42,113 nt of DNA from Clostridia bacterium (GTDB taxonomy: Bacteria > Bacillota > Clostridia > Christensenellales > CAG-138), in assembly GCA_017394835.1 (NCBI GenBank), contig JAFPXD010000014.1:1-42113 (forward strand), written 5' to 3'. Positions 15,304 through 23,451 of this stretch are shown here, piece by piece. A program made the position numbers and the translations under genes. Below the pieces are notes generated by a model, which had not been told where the DNA came from, searched no databases, and saw only the letters and a list, made by a program, of their open reading frames with translations. Within the stretch, counting starts at the first letter, position 1; each line of letters starts with the position of its first letter.

Positions 15304-16263
15304 TTACTTCTCTCCCATCCTTATGCGGGGATCGATGAAGCCGTACGAAAGGTCGGTAACGATACCTGCAAGAAGTCCAACGAATGTATAGAAGATACAG
15401 TCGATCATGAATACATCGTAGTCCAGAAGGTTTATGGACTTGATGTAGAGCTGACCTACGCCGGGGATGGCGAAGATCTGCTCGATAATGATCGAACCGC
15501 CGAGAAGATTGATGAGCTCGGAAAGAATGCTGGGCAGAATGGGGACCATTGCGTTCTTCAGAGCGTGCCTGCTCGTTGCCTGGGCACGGGTCAGACCCTT
15601 GGTCCTTGCAAGGAGCATGTACTCACTGGTAAGCGATTCGGTAAGCTCCGCACGGACGAAGCGGCAGTAACCCGCTATCGAACCGAAGGAGAGAGCTATG
15701 ATCGCGGGGATCATACTGGTAAACATCTTCCACGTGAAGTATGAACCGCCCGCATCCGCCAGAGAATAGAGCGTAAGAGGCAGAACGCCCAGCTTAAAGT
15801 ACAGGAAGTACTGAACGAGGAACGCGTAAACGTAGCTGGGAACGGAGATGAATACCATAACAAGTGTGCTGATCAAATGATCGTCCCACTTGTTTTTGCG
15901 TACCGCGGCGTAGATACCGAAGAGGATGCCGAGCGGCACGGAGACTATCATCGAATAGAAGTTGACCATAACGGTGGGCAGCAGACGGCTGGTCAGTACC
16001 TTTGCTGCGTCGGCGCGGAATTCGATCTTCCATGAAGTACCGAAATCGCCCTTGGTAAAGATGTTTTTAAGATAGATGCCGTACTGTTCGAGAAGCGGCT
16101 TGTTGTAGCCCAGCGCCTCCCAGCGCTGTTTGATCGCCTCCGCCAAATTCTTTTCCACCGGAAGTTCGACGGGAAGAATGCGGATGAGCATGAAGGTTAT
16201 CGTGACTATCACGAAGAACGTGAAAAGCATCAGCAATAGCCTTTTAAGAACATATTTTCCCAC
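15304..16263 (-). CDS. oppB: Oligopeptide ABC transporter permease OppB
   Basis: A 319-residue permease of normal size, with an N-terminal membrane helix (LLLMLFTFFVIVTITFMLIRILP), the family periplasmic stretch (KNIFTKGDFGTSW) and the cytoplasmic EAA motif EYMLLARTKGLTRAQATSRHALKNA. It is the only one of the five transporter subunits that is not enlarged. The start is GTG at 16263 with AGGAGAGA upstream. Its stop codon lies one base before the oppC start. A 180-bp gap with a stable hairpin separates it from oppA. Confidence 0.93.
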   Translation of the reverse strand: MGKYVLKRLLLMLFTFFVIVTITFMLIRILPVELPVEKNLAEAIKQRWEALGYNKPLLEQYGIYLKNIFTKGDFGTSWKIEFRADAAKVLTSRLLPTVMVNFYSMIVSVPLGILFGIYAAVRKNKWDDHLISTLVMVFISVPSYVYAFLVQYFLYFKLGVLPLTLYSLADAGGSYFTWKMFTSMIPAIIALSFGSIAGYCRFVRAELTESLTSEYMLLARTKGLTRAQATSRHALKNAMVPILPSILSELINLLGGSIIIEQIFAIPGVGQLYIKSINLLDYDVFMIDCIFYTFVGLLAGIVTDLSYGFIDPRIRMGEK

Positions 16264-16368
16264 TGATCATCTCTCCTGTCTCCTATTTTTGAAATAGGGA
16301 ATCGATTTTTCAGCCCGAAGCGAAACGGGCTTTTAAGATGTGATATGTGTTCGATAAAAACGTGTTTT

Positions 16369-16394
16369 CCGCAGGGGGCTCAAGCCCCCTGCGG
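16369..16394 (-). promoter_or_regulatory. Stable hairpin between oppA and oppB
   Basis: An 11-bp perfect GC-rich stem CCGCAGGGGGC/GCCCCCTGCGG with a 4-base loop. There is no T-run after it on the minus strand, so it is more likely an mRNA-stabilising or partial-attenuation element, as often found after binding-protein genes, than a full terminator. A second, weaker stem AGCCCG/CGGGCT is at 16312-16331. Confidence 0.65.
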
Positions 16395-16444
16395 ATAACT
16401 TGGCAAATGTTTAATTAATCAAATGCTTTTTGGCGCTTAATTAA

Positions 16445-18931
16445 TTACTGATAGTTCAGGATGCCGCCCTGGGACGCTACGAACTCGGTCCACTCGGTAT
16501 CGCTGTAGTTATAGGTCATGAGCTCAAGACCGCCCCAACCGTAAGCGAGGTTGTAATCGGGGGTGATGTACTTGGCCTTGTAAGCAAGCAGCGAGCAGGT
16601 GGTGGAGGTAGCAAGAGGAATGCGGTAGTAGAACTCGAGGTAAGCCTTCTCCATCGCGGCGGTGATCTGAAGCTTAACGTCATTGGACTCACCGGCGAAC
16701 TGACCCGCGCCGATCATGGAACGGGACCAATCCTGCCAGGTCATGGTAACGTCTTCACCGTTTACGTTGATGGTGAAAGTCTCAGTGGAGGGATCCCAGC
16801 AGCCGGCCTCATGGATGGAGTACTGCTCGGTGTCGCAGTAAACCTGGAAGTTACGGAAGGGATACAGAGCAGCGCCGCCCCATGCGCCGTAACCGATGGC
16901 GTATTCGCCCTTAGCGGTATCGCCGTAACGGTCGTTGATGTTGCCGAGAGCCTCAAGGGTGATGTGGCCGAAGCCGGAGCCTTCAGCAGCGGCGTTGATG
17001 TACTTGTTCATCAGCTCGACCTGCTTGTTGTCAGCGGAATCGAGAGCGCCCTTCTTGTAACCGATGCGGATAACGATGTCGCCGCCGGAGTAGATACCAT
17101 CAGCGGTAAGCTCGTTATAAGCCTGCTTCATGAGTTCCTGAGCAAGGGTGAGGTTGTAGCCGTTGATGGACTTGTAAGCATCCTTCAGAGTGGCATAGGG
17201 AGTGCCCTCGCCGTACTGAACGCCGTACAGATCGCAGATGGCCTGCATGGCGGGCTCGGAGGAACGGTAGGAAGAGGTGGGATCGTTGTAGAAGTCGTAG
17301 TGATACAGATCGTTCATAAGGCCGAAGCTGGGCTTGAAGCCGGCGGTGGCGGTGACCCACTCATCGCGGTTGATGGCAAAGCTGAAAGCCTTACGGAAGT
17401 TGACGTTGGAAAGAACAACGGAGTTGGTGTTGCCCTTGGACTCATCCATGATCTTCAGATCTTCCAGTTTGGTGTGGAAGAAGAAGGACATGGTGTAGGT
17501 CTCCTCAGCCTTGTAGAGCTGCTCGGAGGCGGCGTAGTCGGGAAGATCCTCGGGAGTAGGAGCCCACTCGGTGAGCTCGCCCTTGAGGAAGGCCTGCTTC
17601 GCAGCGTCGTCGTCCATAACGTCGATGACGATGCGGGTGGTCTGGTACCTCTGAACGCTCTCACCGTTTACCTTGTAGGGGGTCTTGGAGATAAGAGCGC
17701 CGTTGGGCTGCTCTTCCCAGCCATACCAGTTGGGGTTCTGGGTGAAGACGATCTGCTTATCCTTCTGGAGGGACTCGAGCTTGTAGGGACCATAGCTCAT
17801 GGTGTTGCTCATGTCGGTGCCGTAGTTGGTGGTCTTCAGCTCGCCGGTGGTATCGAAGCCCTCGGTGTAGTAGGGCTCATATACCAGCCAGGTGCTGGTG
17901 CAGGAGGTGAGGAAGTAGTTGAAGTCGATCTTGTTCTCGCAAACGTAGTTGATGGTGTAATCATCTACCTTGTAGCAGCCGACGGTGGATTCGTAATCAA
18001 CGTTCATGTTGTCGTTGACCTTCCATGCGGCGCAGTACTGGGCGTAATCAGCAGCATCGAAATAAGCGGCATAACCGGCCCAGATGTCGGCAGCGGAGAT
18101 CCAATCGCCGTCTTGGCCCTCGGGAACAGACTCATCACGATACTTGGTCTCGTCGGTGATCTCGACCCACTGGGGGCACTCGTTACCGGCCTCATCCTTG
18201 CAGCCCTTGAGATTCCAGAAGCCGTGCATATCGATAGCGAGCTTAACGCCGGCGTCGAGAGCAGCCTGGTTGGACTCAAAGCCGAGGGAATCAACGGGTA
18301 CCCAGTAGCCTTCGGTGCGGGAGTAGTAGTAAGCGTTGCCGCCTGCTACCGCGGACTCACCGGCATAATAGAGGTTGGCACGGTAGTTGAGCATCTCGGG
18401 ATCGAGCAGATACTTCATGGAGGTGATGTAAGAATCGGCATTGATGGGGGTGCCGTCTTCCCACTTCGCATTGGGATTGAGCTTGATCTCGAATACGTAG
18501 CCCTCGGTGATGGTGGCGGGATCCGCATCGCCGATGTTGGCATGGTACTTGGTCAGGTCTTCCTGATGGGTGGCGGTAACATCGTTGATCTCGGTAGCCA
18601 TCTCATAAACCCACTGATAAACGCCGTCTTCGGTATTCTCAGCCTGCATGGTGCAGAAGGGGCTGGAGAGGTAACTGAGGATCGCATCATCGGCGCTGGT
18701 CTCCCAGGTGTGGGGGTTCCAGTTGTTGCCGAGAGAGGTGGAGTAGGTGTTGTAGGTGTAGTCCTGAGGCTCCTCCATGGGAGGCTCAGTGTTTTCAGCG
18801 GGCTCGGTGCCCTCGGTCTTGTCGGGAGCCGGAGTGGTATCCGCGGGACCGGGAGTCGGGTTCTTCTTGCAGGCCGCGAACACGGCAAGAGCCATGATAA
18901 CGACGAGCAGCAAAGCCAGAGCTTTCTTCAT
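16445..18931 (-). CDS. oppA: Oligopeptide-binding lipoprotein OppA, oversized
   Basis: An extracellular substrate-binding lipoprotein of the SBP_5 family. The signal peptide MKKALALLLVVIMALAVFAAC ends in a lipobox (Cys21), followed by a Pro/Thr/Glu-rich linker. The family signature is visible in YVFEIKLNPNAKWEDGTPI and the DSYITSMKYLLDP stretch, and FRKAFSFAINRDEW later. At 828 residues it is some 280 longer than typical OppA (about 540); the extra length appears spread through Tyr/Asp/Asn-rich loops. The ATG at 18931 was chosen since AGGAGGA lies nine bases upstream and the signal peptide starts there; an upstream extension is not credible. First gene of the operon. Confidence 0.93.
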   Translation of the reverse strand: MKKALALLLVVIMALAVFAACKKNPTPGPADTTPAPDKTEGTEPAENTEPPMEEPQDYTYNTYSTSLGNNWNPHTWETSADDAILSYLSSPFCTMQAENTEDGVYQWVYEMATEINDVTATHQEDLTKYHANIGDADPATITEGYVFEIKLNPNAKWEDGTPINADSYITSMKYLLDPEMLNYRANLYYAGESAVAGGNAYYYSRTEGYWVPVDSLGFESNQAALDAGVKLAIDMHGFWNLKGCKDEAGNECPQWVEITDETKYRDESVPEGQDGDWISAADIWAGYAAYFDAADYAQYCAAWKVNDNMNVDYESTVGCYKVDDYTINYVCENKIDFNYFLTSCTSTWLVYEPYYTEGFDTTGELKTTNYGTDMSNTMSYGPYKLESLQKDKQIVFTQNPNWYGWEEQPNGALISKTPYKVNGESVQRYQTTRIVIDVMDDDAAKQAFLKGELTEWAPTPEDLPDYAASEQLYKAEETYTMSFFFHTKLEDLKIMDESKGNTNSVVLSNVNFRKAFSFAINRDEWVTATAGFKPSFGLMNDLYHYDFYNDPTSSYRSSEPAMQAICDLYGVQYGEGTPYATLKDAYKSINGYNLTLAQELMKQAYNELTADGIYSGGDIVIRIGYKKGALDSADNKQVELMNKYINAAAEGSGFGHITLEALGNINDRYGDTAKGEYAIGYGAWGGAALYPFRNFQVYCDTEQYSIHEAGCWDPSTETFTINVNGEDVTMTWQDWSRSMIGAGQFAGESNDVKLQITAAMEKAYLEFYYRIPLATSTTCSLLAYKAKYITPDYNLAYGWGGLELMTYNYSDTEWTEFVASQGGILNYQ

Positions 18932-19037
18932 TGTGTTTTTTCCTCCTAAATACATATTTGGTTTTGGAAACGCCAAATCATGCGCCCGCAGCCCCTTCCC
19001 TACTTCGGAGATGCACAGCACACAATTTTACGCCTGC

Positions 19038-19067
19038 ATTATACCATATAGCGACATAACATGTCAA
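19038..19067 (-). promoter_or_regulatory. Promoter of the opp operon
   Basis: On the minus strand, a perfect TTGACA (19067-19062), 18-bp spacer and perfect TATAAT (19043-19038), giving a leader of about 100 bases before oppA. Confidence 0.88.
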
Positions 19068-19185
19068 TACGCTGTTTTTTATAATATATTCCTTGTGTGT
19101 GAAAAAATTCCGGGTACGAGAGGCATGCGGACCGCGGATGAGGGGAGCCTTCCTTTTTGCCTTCCATGGGGGGAGCCGGCGCTCC

Positions 19186-19760
19186 CGCATAACCCTTCAG
19201 TCAGCCTCGCGCCGCTCGGCTGACAGCTCCCCTTGGCAAGGGGAGCCGGTATGCGCACGCTGCCTCCCCTGTTTCAGGGGAGGCGGCACGAGCGGCGAAG
19301 CCGCGAGTGACGAAAGGGTCGGAAAGAAAAAAAGACGGACGAGGGGAAAGCGATCGCCCCGATCCATGCGATTTTGTGCAGTTGCTGTCCCCCTATCGGT
19401 CATCTGCCCCCGCATAATCCTTCAGTCAGCCTCGCGCCGCTCGGCTGACAGCTCCCCTTGGCAAGGGGAGCCGGTATTCGCACGCTGCCTCCCCTGTTTC
19501 AGGGGAGGTGACGCGAAGCGGCGAAGCCGCGAGTGACGAAAGGGTCGGAAAGAAAAAAAGACGGACGAGGGGAAAGCAATCGCCCCGATCCATGCGATTT
19601 TGTGCAGTTGTTGTCCCCTCATCGGTCATCTGCTCCCGCATAACCCTTCAGTCAGCCTCGCGCCGCTCGGCTGACAGCTCCCCTTGGCAAGGGGAGCCGG
19701 TATGCGCACTCTGCCTCCTCCCCGCAAGGGGGAGCCGGTATGCGCGGCGCCCTCACGGCC
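19186..19760. repeat. Tandem 225-bp hairpin-rich repeat, two full copies and one partial
   Basis: Copies begin at 19186, 19411 and 19637 (periods 225 and 226 bp); the third breaks down after about 75 bp into CTCCTCC/AAGGGGGAGCC-type fragments. Each full copy holds, in order, GTCAGCC...GGCTGAC, the 9-bp hairpin GCTCCCCTT-GGC-AAGGGGAGC, the 10-bp hairpin GCCTCCCCTG-TTT-CAGGGGAGGC and a GCGGC-GAA-GCCGC hairpin, and ends in TGACGAAAGGG, an imperfect inverse of its opening CCCTTCAGTCA. This resembles palindromic intergenic repeats I have seen in other Clostridia. The flanking 18932-19185 contains only the opp promoter. No coding sequence is credible in 18932-19879. Confidence 0.85.
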
Positions 19761-19807
19761 CTTCTGCCCGCCTCCCCTTTTTCCGGGCGCTGCTGTTCGG
19801 AATATAA

Positions 19808-19858
19808 AAAGGCCCCGCATCGAACGCATCCTCACAAGGACGCGCCCTTTTCGGGGCC
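19808..19858 (-). terminator. Terminator of the yhaM-like gene
   Basis: On the minus strand, CGGGGCC... is the closing arm of a GGCCCCG/CGGGGCC stem (19811-19817 with 19852-19858) that encloses a second stem (about 19824-19844) and is followed by TTTTTATATT. Confidence 0.75.
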
Positions 19859-19879
19859 GCAAATAACGGGGATCCGAGG

Positions 19880-20878
19880 TTACCGGTCAAAGGCCTTTTC
19901 CGTGCAGCCGTGGCCGTGACGGTAGAGCTGGCGGTTATCCATGGACCACTGGCGCTCGGTGAATTTGCCTATTTCGACCGCGCCGAGCGCATCGTACATT
20001 TCGAACATGCGGGCGTCCAGCATGTCGATCGTGGAGACGATCTCCGCCTCCGGGAACATGGGGAATTTGGGCGAGCCGAATTCCGGCTGGCCGTGATGGG
20101 AGAGCAGTATATGGGATACGAGGGTGGTGAGCTCTTCCGGGAGCTGGAGCTCCGCCGCCGCCTGTTCGACCATCGAAACGCCCATATTGATATGCCCCAT
20201 GAGCTGGCCGCGGGTGGAATAAGCGGTCGCTATGCCGAGCTCGCTTACTTCAAGCTCCTCCGTCTTGGCAACGTCGTGCAGTATCACGCCCGCATAGACG
20301 AGATCGGGCGAAAGCTCGGGATAGAGGGGCTTATAGACCTCCACTATCTTTTTCGCGACCTCGAGCATGGTGCCCGTGTGGAACATGAGGCCGCAGCGCT
20401 CCGCGTGGTGGAGCCTCAGCGCGGCGGGATAGACCGCTATGCGCTCATGCCTCGTGCGGAGCAGGTATTGGGTGAGCATTGTGAGATCGGGATCGGAGAA
20501 GCCCCCCGCAAAGGCGTATATCTTGGCATACATTTCCTCGCCGTCAACAGGGGAGGTAGCGACTATGGCGCTCATATCCAGCGCATCGGAATCGGTCCTG
20601 TGGCGGATGCGGTCTATCTTGAGCTGTTCCGTATCCTTCCATACGTTGATGGTGCCGCGCACCTTTATGACGTCCCCCACCGCATAGCTGCCGTGGGCGG
20701 CAAGGCTGTAATCCCAGAGCTTTGCGTTCACCTCTCCGCCCGCATCCGCGAGCACGAGATCGAGGTAATCCGCGCCCTTCACGTTGTTTTTTACCGCGGC
20801 GGATTTGACGAGGCAAAAGCCCTCGACCGCGCCCGTCGTTTTGTTTATTACGTTTGAAAGCAGATCCATCCTGCCCAT
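19880..20878 (-). CDS. yhaM: 3'-5' exoribonuclease YhaM-like (OB fold plus HD domain)
   Basis: A 332-residue protein with the YhaM/Cbf1 arrangement. An N-terminal OB-fold domain (about 15-95, with DYLDLVLADAGGEVNAKLWD) precedes an HD phosphohydrolase domain with metal ligands in HHAERCGLMFHT, His201-Asp202 (VILHDVAKTEE) and SHILLSHHGQPE. In Bacillus subtilis YhaM trims RNA 3' ends and degrades single-stranded DNA. The length matches. It starts 58 bp after a small lipoprotein gene and may share its promoter; a weak GGTG lies upstream of the ATG at 20878, and a later ATG at 20869 is possible. Confidence 0.87.
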   Translation of the reverse strand: MGRMDLLSNVINKTTGAVEGFCLVKSAAVKNNVKGADYLDLVLADAGGEVNAKLWDYSLAAHGSYAVGDVIKVRGTINVWKDTEQLKIDRIRHRTDSDALDMSAIVATSPVDGEEMYAKIYAFAGGFSDPDLTMLTQYLLRTRHERIAVYPAALRLHHAERCGLMFHTGTMLEVAKKIVEVYKPLYPELSPDLVYAGVILHDVAKTEELEVSELGIATAYSTRGQLMGHINMGVSMVEQAAAELQLPEELTTLVSHILLSHHGQPEFGSPKFPMFPEAEIVSTIDMLDARMFEMYDALGAVEIGKFTERQWSMDNRQLYRHGHGCTEKAFDR

Positions 20879-20936
20879 TTCATTTCACCGACGCCCCAAC
20901 GGGGCTCCTTTCTTGATTTGGCCGCTCCCCCGCCCT

Positions 20937-21551
20937 TTATCGAACGAGGTATTTTTTCGCCGTCCTCACGTAGAATTCGCCGCTTTCCGCACGGTAGAGC
21001 AGGAGCTCTATCGAAAACTGCTTTTCGCCCCCCTGCGAAGCTTCGACTATCGCGAACGTGCGCCCCGCCGGGGACTCTTCGCCCTTGACGGGCTCCGCGG
21101 AAAGGAGCTCGTATTCGTATTCCGGCTCATAGAGCTTTATAAAATACGCTCCGTTTTCGGCAAATATCTCCTGATCTTCGCTCTTGCGGGGCGTGTGCAG
21201 CAAAGCGCCGAGCTTTCCGATGCCGAGCATGCGCTCAAGCTCCTTTTCCGCCTCCTCAAAGCTTATCTTGCCGTAGCCGGGGATCTCGCTTTCGGCAAGG
21301 TGGGAGCGGTATCTGCACGCGAGCAGACGCTCCCCTTCGGAAAGCTTGAAGCCCTTTTCGCAGTCGTAATCGCCGTAACCCGCGAAGGTCTCCGCAAGAA
21401 TGAGTATCCGGGCCTTTTCTTCATCCTCCTGCGAGGCGGGCTGGGCAGCCGAGGGCTCATCCTTCCCTCCGCGGCACCCCGCGAACACAGCCGCCCCGGC
21501 GAGCATCAGCGCCGCGAGCATCAGAGCGGCGATCCTTTTCATTGAAGGCAT
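20937..21551 (-). CDS. Hypothetical lipoprotein
   Basis: A 204-residue secreted protein not matched to a family. The signal peptide MPSMKRIAALMLAALMLAGA leads to the lipobox VFAGC (Cys26). The rest is an alpha/beta-looking globular domain rich in Glu and Tyr with no visible active-site motif. The ATG at 21551 was chosen because GGGAGGTG sits at the right distance; a second ATG nine bases on (21542) would also serve. It has its own promoter and lies between the capsule cluster and yhaM, so any link to the capsule is only positional. Confidence 0.75.
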   Translation of the reverse strand: MPSMKRIAALMLAALMLAGAAVFAGCRGGKDEPSAAQPASQEDEEKARILILAETFAGYGDYDCEKGFKLSEGERLLACRYRSHLAESEIPGYGKISFEEAEKELERMLGIGKLGALLHTPRKSEDQEIFAENGAYFIKLYEPEYEYELLSAEPVKGEESPAGRTFAIVEASQGGEKQFSIELLLYRAESGEFYVRTAKKYLVR

Positions 21552-21581
21552 GGCGCACCTCCCTAACACATTGATCGAATA

Positions 21582-21610
21582 ATTATAACATATCGGCGGG
21601 GCCTCTTCAA
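21582..21610 (-). promoter_or_regulatory. Promoter of the lipoprotein gene
   Basis: On the minus strand, TTGAAG (21610-21605), 17 bp, TATAAT (21587-21582), 31 bp before the start codon. Confidence 0.75.
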
Positions 21611-21623
21611 TACGGGAGGCAAC

Positions 21624-21655
21624 AAAAAACGGGCGAAGACCCAAGTCTCCGCCCG
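21624..21655 (-). terminator. Terminator of the poly-gamma-glutamate operon
   Basis: On the minus strand, an 11-bp stem (CGGGCGGAGAC/GTCTTCGCCCG, one wobble) with a TTGG loop followed by six Ts, directly after the gamma-glutamyltransferase stop codon. Confidence 0.92.
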
Positions 21656-21676
21656 CTGAATATCATTTTCGGGTCA

Positions 21677-23437
21677 TCAGGAATCCGGCAGATCTCCGCC
21701 TTCGCCCGTTGCGATGCCGCCGTAGCGGCGCCCGTCGGAAGCGCCTCCGGCGACGCCGTCCTTTATATAGACCGCGTTGAAGGCTCCGAAGAACTCACGG
21801 GTGGGGAACGCCCTCTTGTAGAAGTCGTTCACGGAAAGAAGGTTATTGGGATCTATGACGGCGGTATCCTCTATGCGGTACTCATAGCCGTTCATATAGA
21901 GGCGGGGCCTGTCGCACGCAGCCTGGAGCTCTTCGCCGTTGAAGTAGCGCATGAGGATCTGGGTAACGACCTGGGGGATCCTGTCGCCGCCGGAGGAACC
22001 CAGCGCCATCTGGAAGCCGTTGGGCCCGAGGATGAAGGTGGGCATCGCGAAGGAGCGGGGGCGCTGACCGGGAACGCAGTAGTTCCTCGCGCTGGGCTCG
22101 TTCGAGGAGGTCTTCATGGTGTTGTTGAGGAAGAAGCCGTCAACATAAACACCGTTGCCGAAGAAATCGGAAAGAGTGTTGGTCATTGAGACCATCATGC
22201 CGTTGCCGTCGATAACGGCGATATGCGTGGTGCTTTCATGCTCGTCATCGGGCTCGATGTATTCGGGGCTGCCGTTCCTGACCTTCTCGATAAGGCTGTT
22301 GATATGGGCCTCGGTGAGCAGGCCGGCGCCGACGGGATGGAAATCGGGATCGCAGATGTTCTTGCGGCGATCCTTAAGGGTCACGGAAGCGATCGTGGAC
22401 ATTATCTTCGCGTAGCGGACAACGTCCTCCTCATAGGGGTTGAGGGCCACGGCGTCCGCGATGCGGAGCATCTGGATAAGGGTCGTGCCGGAGAAGGGCG
22501 CGGGCGCGGAAACAATGGTGTACTCCCTGAAGGCGCCCGATACGGGCTTGCGCTCACGGACGGAGTAATTATCGAAATCCTCCTGAGTCATCTTGTTCGC
22601 GGTGGCCGCGATCATATGCTCGGTTATGGCGCCGTGATAGAACACGCTGGAGCCGAAGCGCTGAAGGAGTCTGTAGGTTTCGGCAAGCTCGGTCTGATAG
22701 ATGACGCTGCCCTCGGTCAGAAGGTCGCTCCCGTTATAGTACTGGGGGCTCGCCTTGCTGGAAAGCTTGGAGCGGGAGGACTGGAGATGCCTCGCGAAGC
22801 TCGCGGAGATCTCAAAGCCGCTCTCGGCATATTCGATGGCGGGCTGAAGGAGCCTGCCCCAATCCATGGTGCCGTAATTGCTGCTCGCAGTCTCCATACC
22901 CGCAACGAAGCCGGGGATGCCGTTATCGCCGAAAGTCATGGAGGAATGGACGGCGGAATTCGCCGCGTCGCGGTAGTCGTAGAATATGCTCGCGCCGCTG
23001 GTGGGATCGTAGATCATCATACCGCCGCCGCCGCCGATGCCGGATGCATAGGGCTCGAGCACGCCGAGCGCGAACGCGACCGCTATCGCCGCATCGACCG
23101 CGTTGCCGCCCTCTTCCATTATCCTGAGGCCTATTTCGGAAGCCAGAGGATTGGAGCTGGCGACGGCGCTGGCGCCGCTGGTGATTATGGTGATGGGATC
23201 GGTGGGACCTACCGCTTCGGTGGGATTGGCCGTCACAACGATGGGGTTGCCGCTGGCGTCGGGCACGGTGGTGGCCACGGGGGCCTCGGTGTTATTGGCG
23301 TCAACGGGCTTATTGTCCTTTTTGAAGAGCTTGGGCAGATACGCTACCGCGCCCAATGCGACCGCGAGCGCGAGCGCAATGCACACGAATACCAAAAGGC
23401 CCTTGTTCGACTTGCTGCCGTATCTTTTCTTTTCCAT
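21677..23437 (-). CDS. Membrane-anchored gamma-glutamyltransferase (CapD/Ggt-like)
   Basis: A 586-residue N-terminal nucleophile hydrolase. A basic start and one membrane helix (about 13-36) anchor it, with a Thr/Pro-rich spacer to about residue 80. The large-subunit region carries the substrate Arg in DYRDAA (Arg156). The autocleavage site is ESTTHIAVID, with Thr403 as the predicted new N-terminal nucleophile, and the oxyanion stretch is GSSGGDRIPQV. Ggt enzymes transfer or hydrolyse gamma-glutamyl groups; in a capBCAD cluster the CapD member cuts poly-gamma-glutamate and links it to peptidoglycan. Which of the two it does is inferred from context. Last gene of the operon. Confidence 0.9.
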   Translation of the reverse strand: MEKKRYGSKSNKGLLVFVCIALALAVALGAVAYLPKLFKKDNKPVDANNTEAPVATTVPDASGNPIVVTANPTEAVGPTDPITIITSGASAVASSNPLASEIGLRIMEEGGNAVDAAIAVAFALGVLEPYASGIGGGGGMMIYDPTSGASIFYDYRDAANSAVHSSMTFGDNGIPGFVAGMETASSNYGTMDWGRLLQPAIEYAESGFEISASFARHLQSSRSKLSSKASPQYYNGSDLLTEGSVIYQTELAETYRLLQRFGSSVFYHGAITEHMIAATANKMTQEDFDNYSVRERKPVSGAFREYTIVSAPAPFSGTTLIQMLRIADAVALNPYEEDVVRYAKIMSTIASVTLKDRRKNICDPDFHPVGAGLLTEAHINSLIEKVRNGSPEYIEPDDEHESTTHIAVIDGNGMMVSMTNTLSDFFGNGVYVDGFFLNNTMKTSSNEPSARNYCVPGQRPRSFAMPTFILGPNGFQMALGSSGGDRIPQVVTQILMRYFNGEELQAACDRPRLYMNGYEYRIEDTAVIDPNNLLSVNDFYKRAFPTREFFGAFNAVYIKDGVAGGASDGRRYGGIATGEGGDLPDS

Positions 23438-23451
23438 TCAGTTTACCAACC

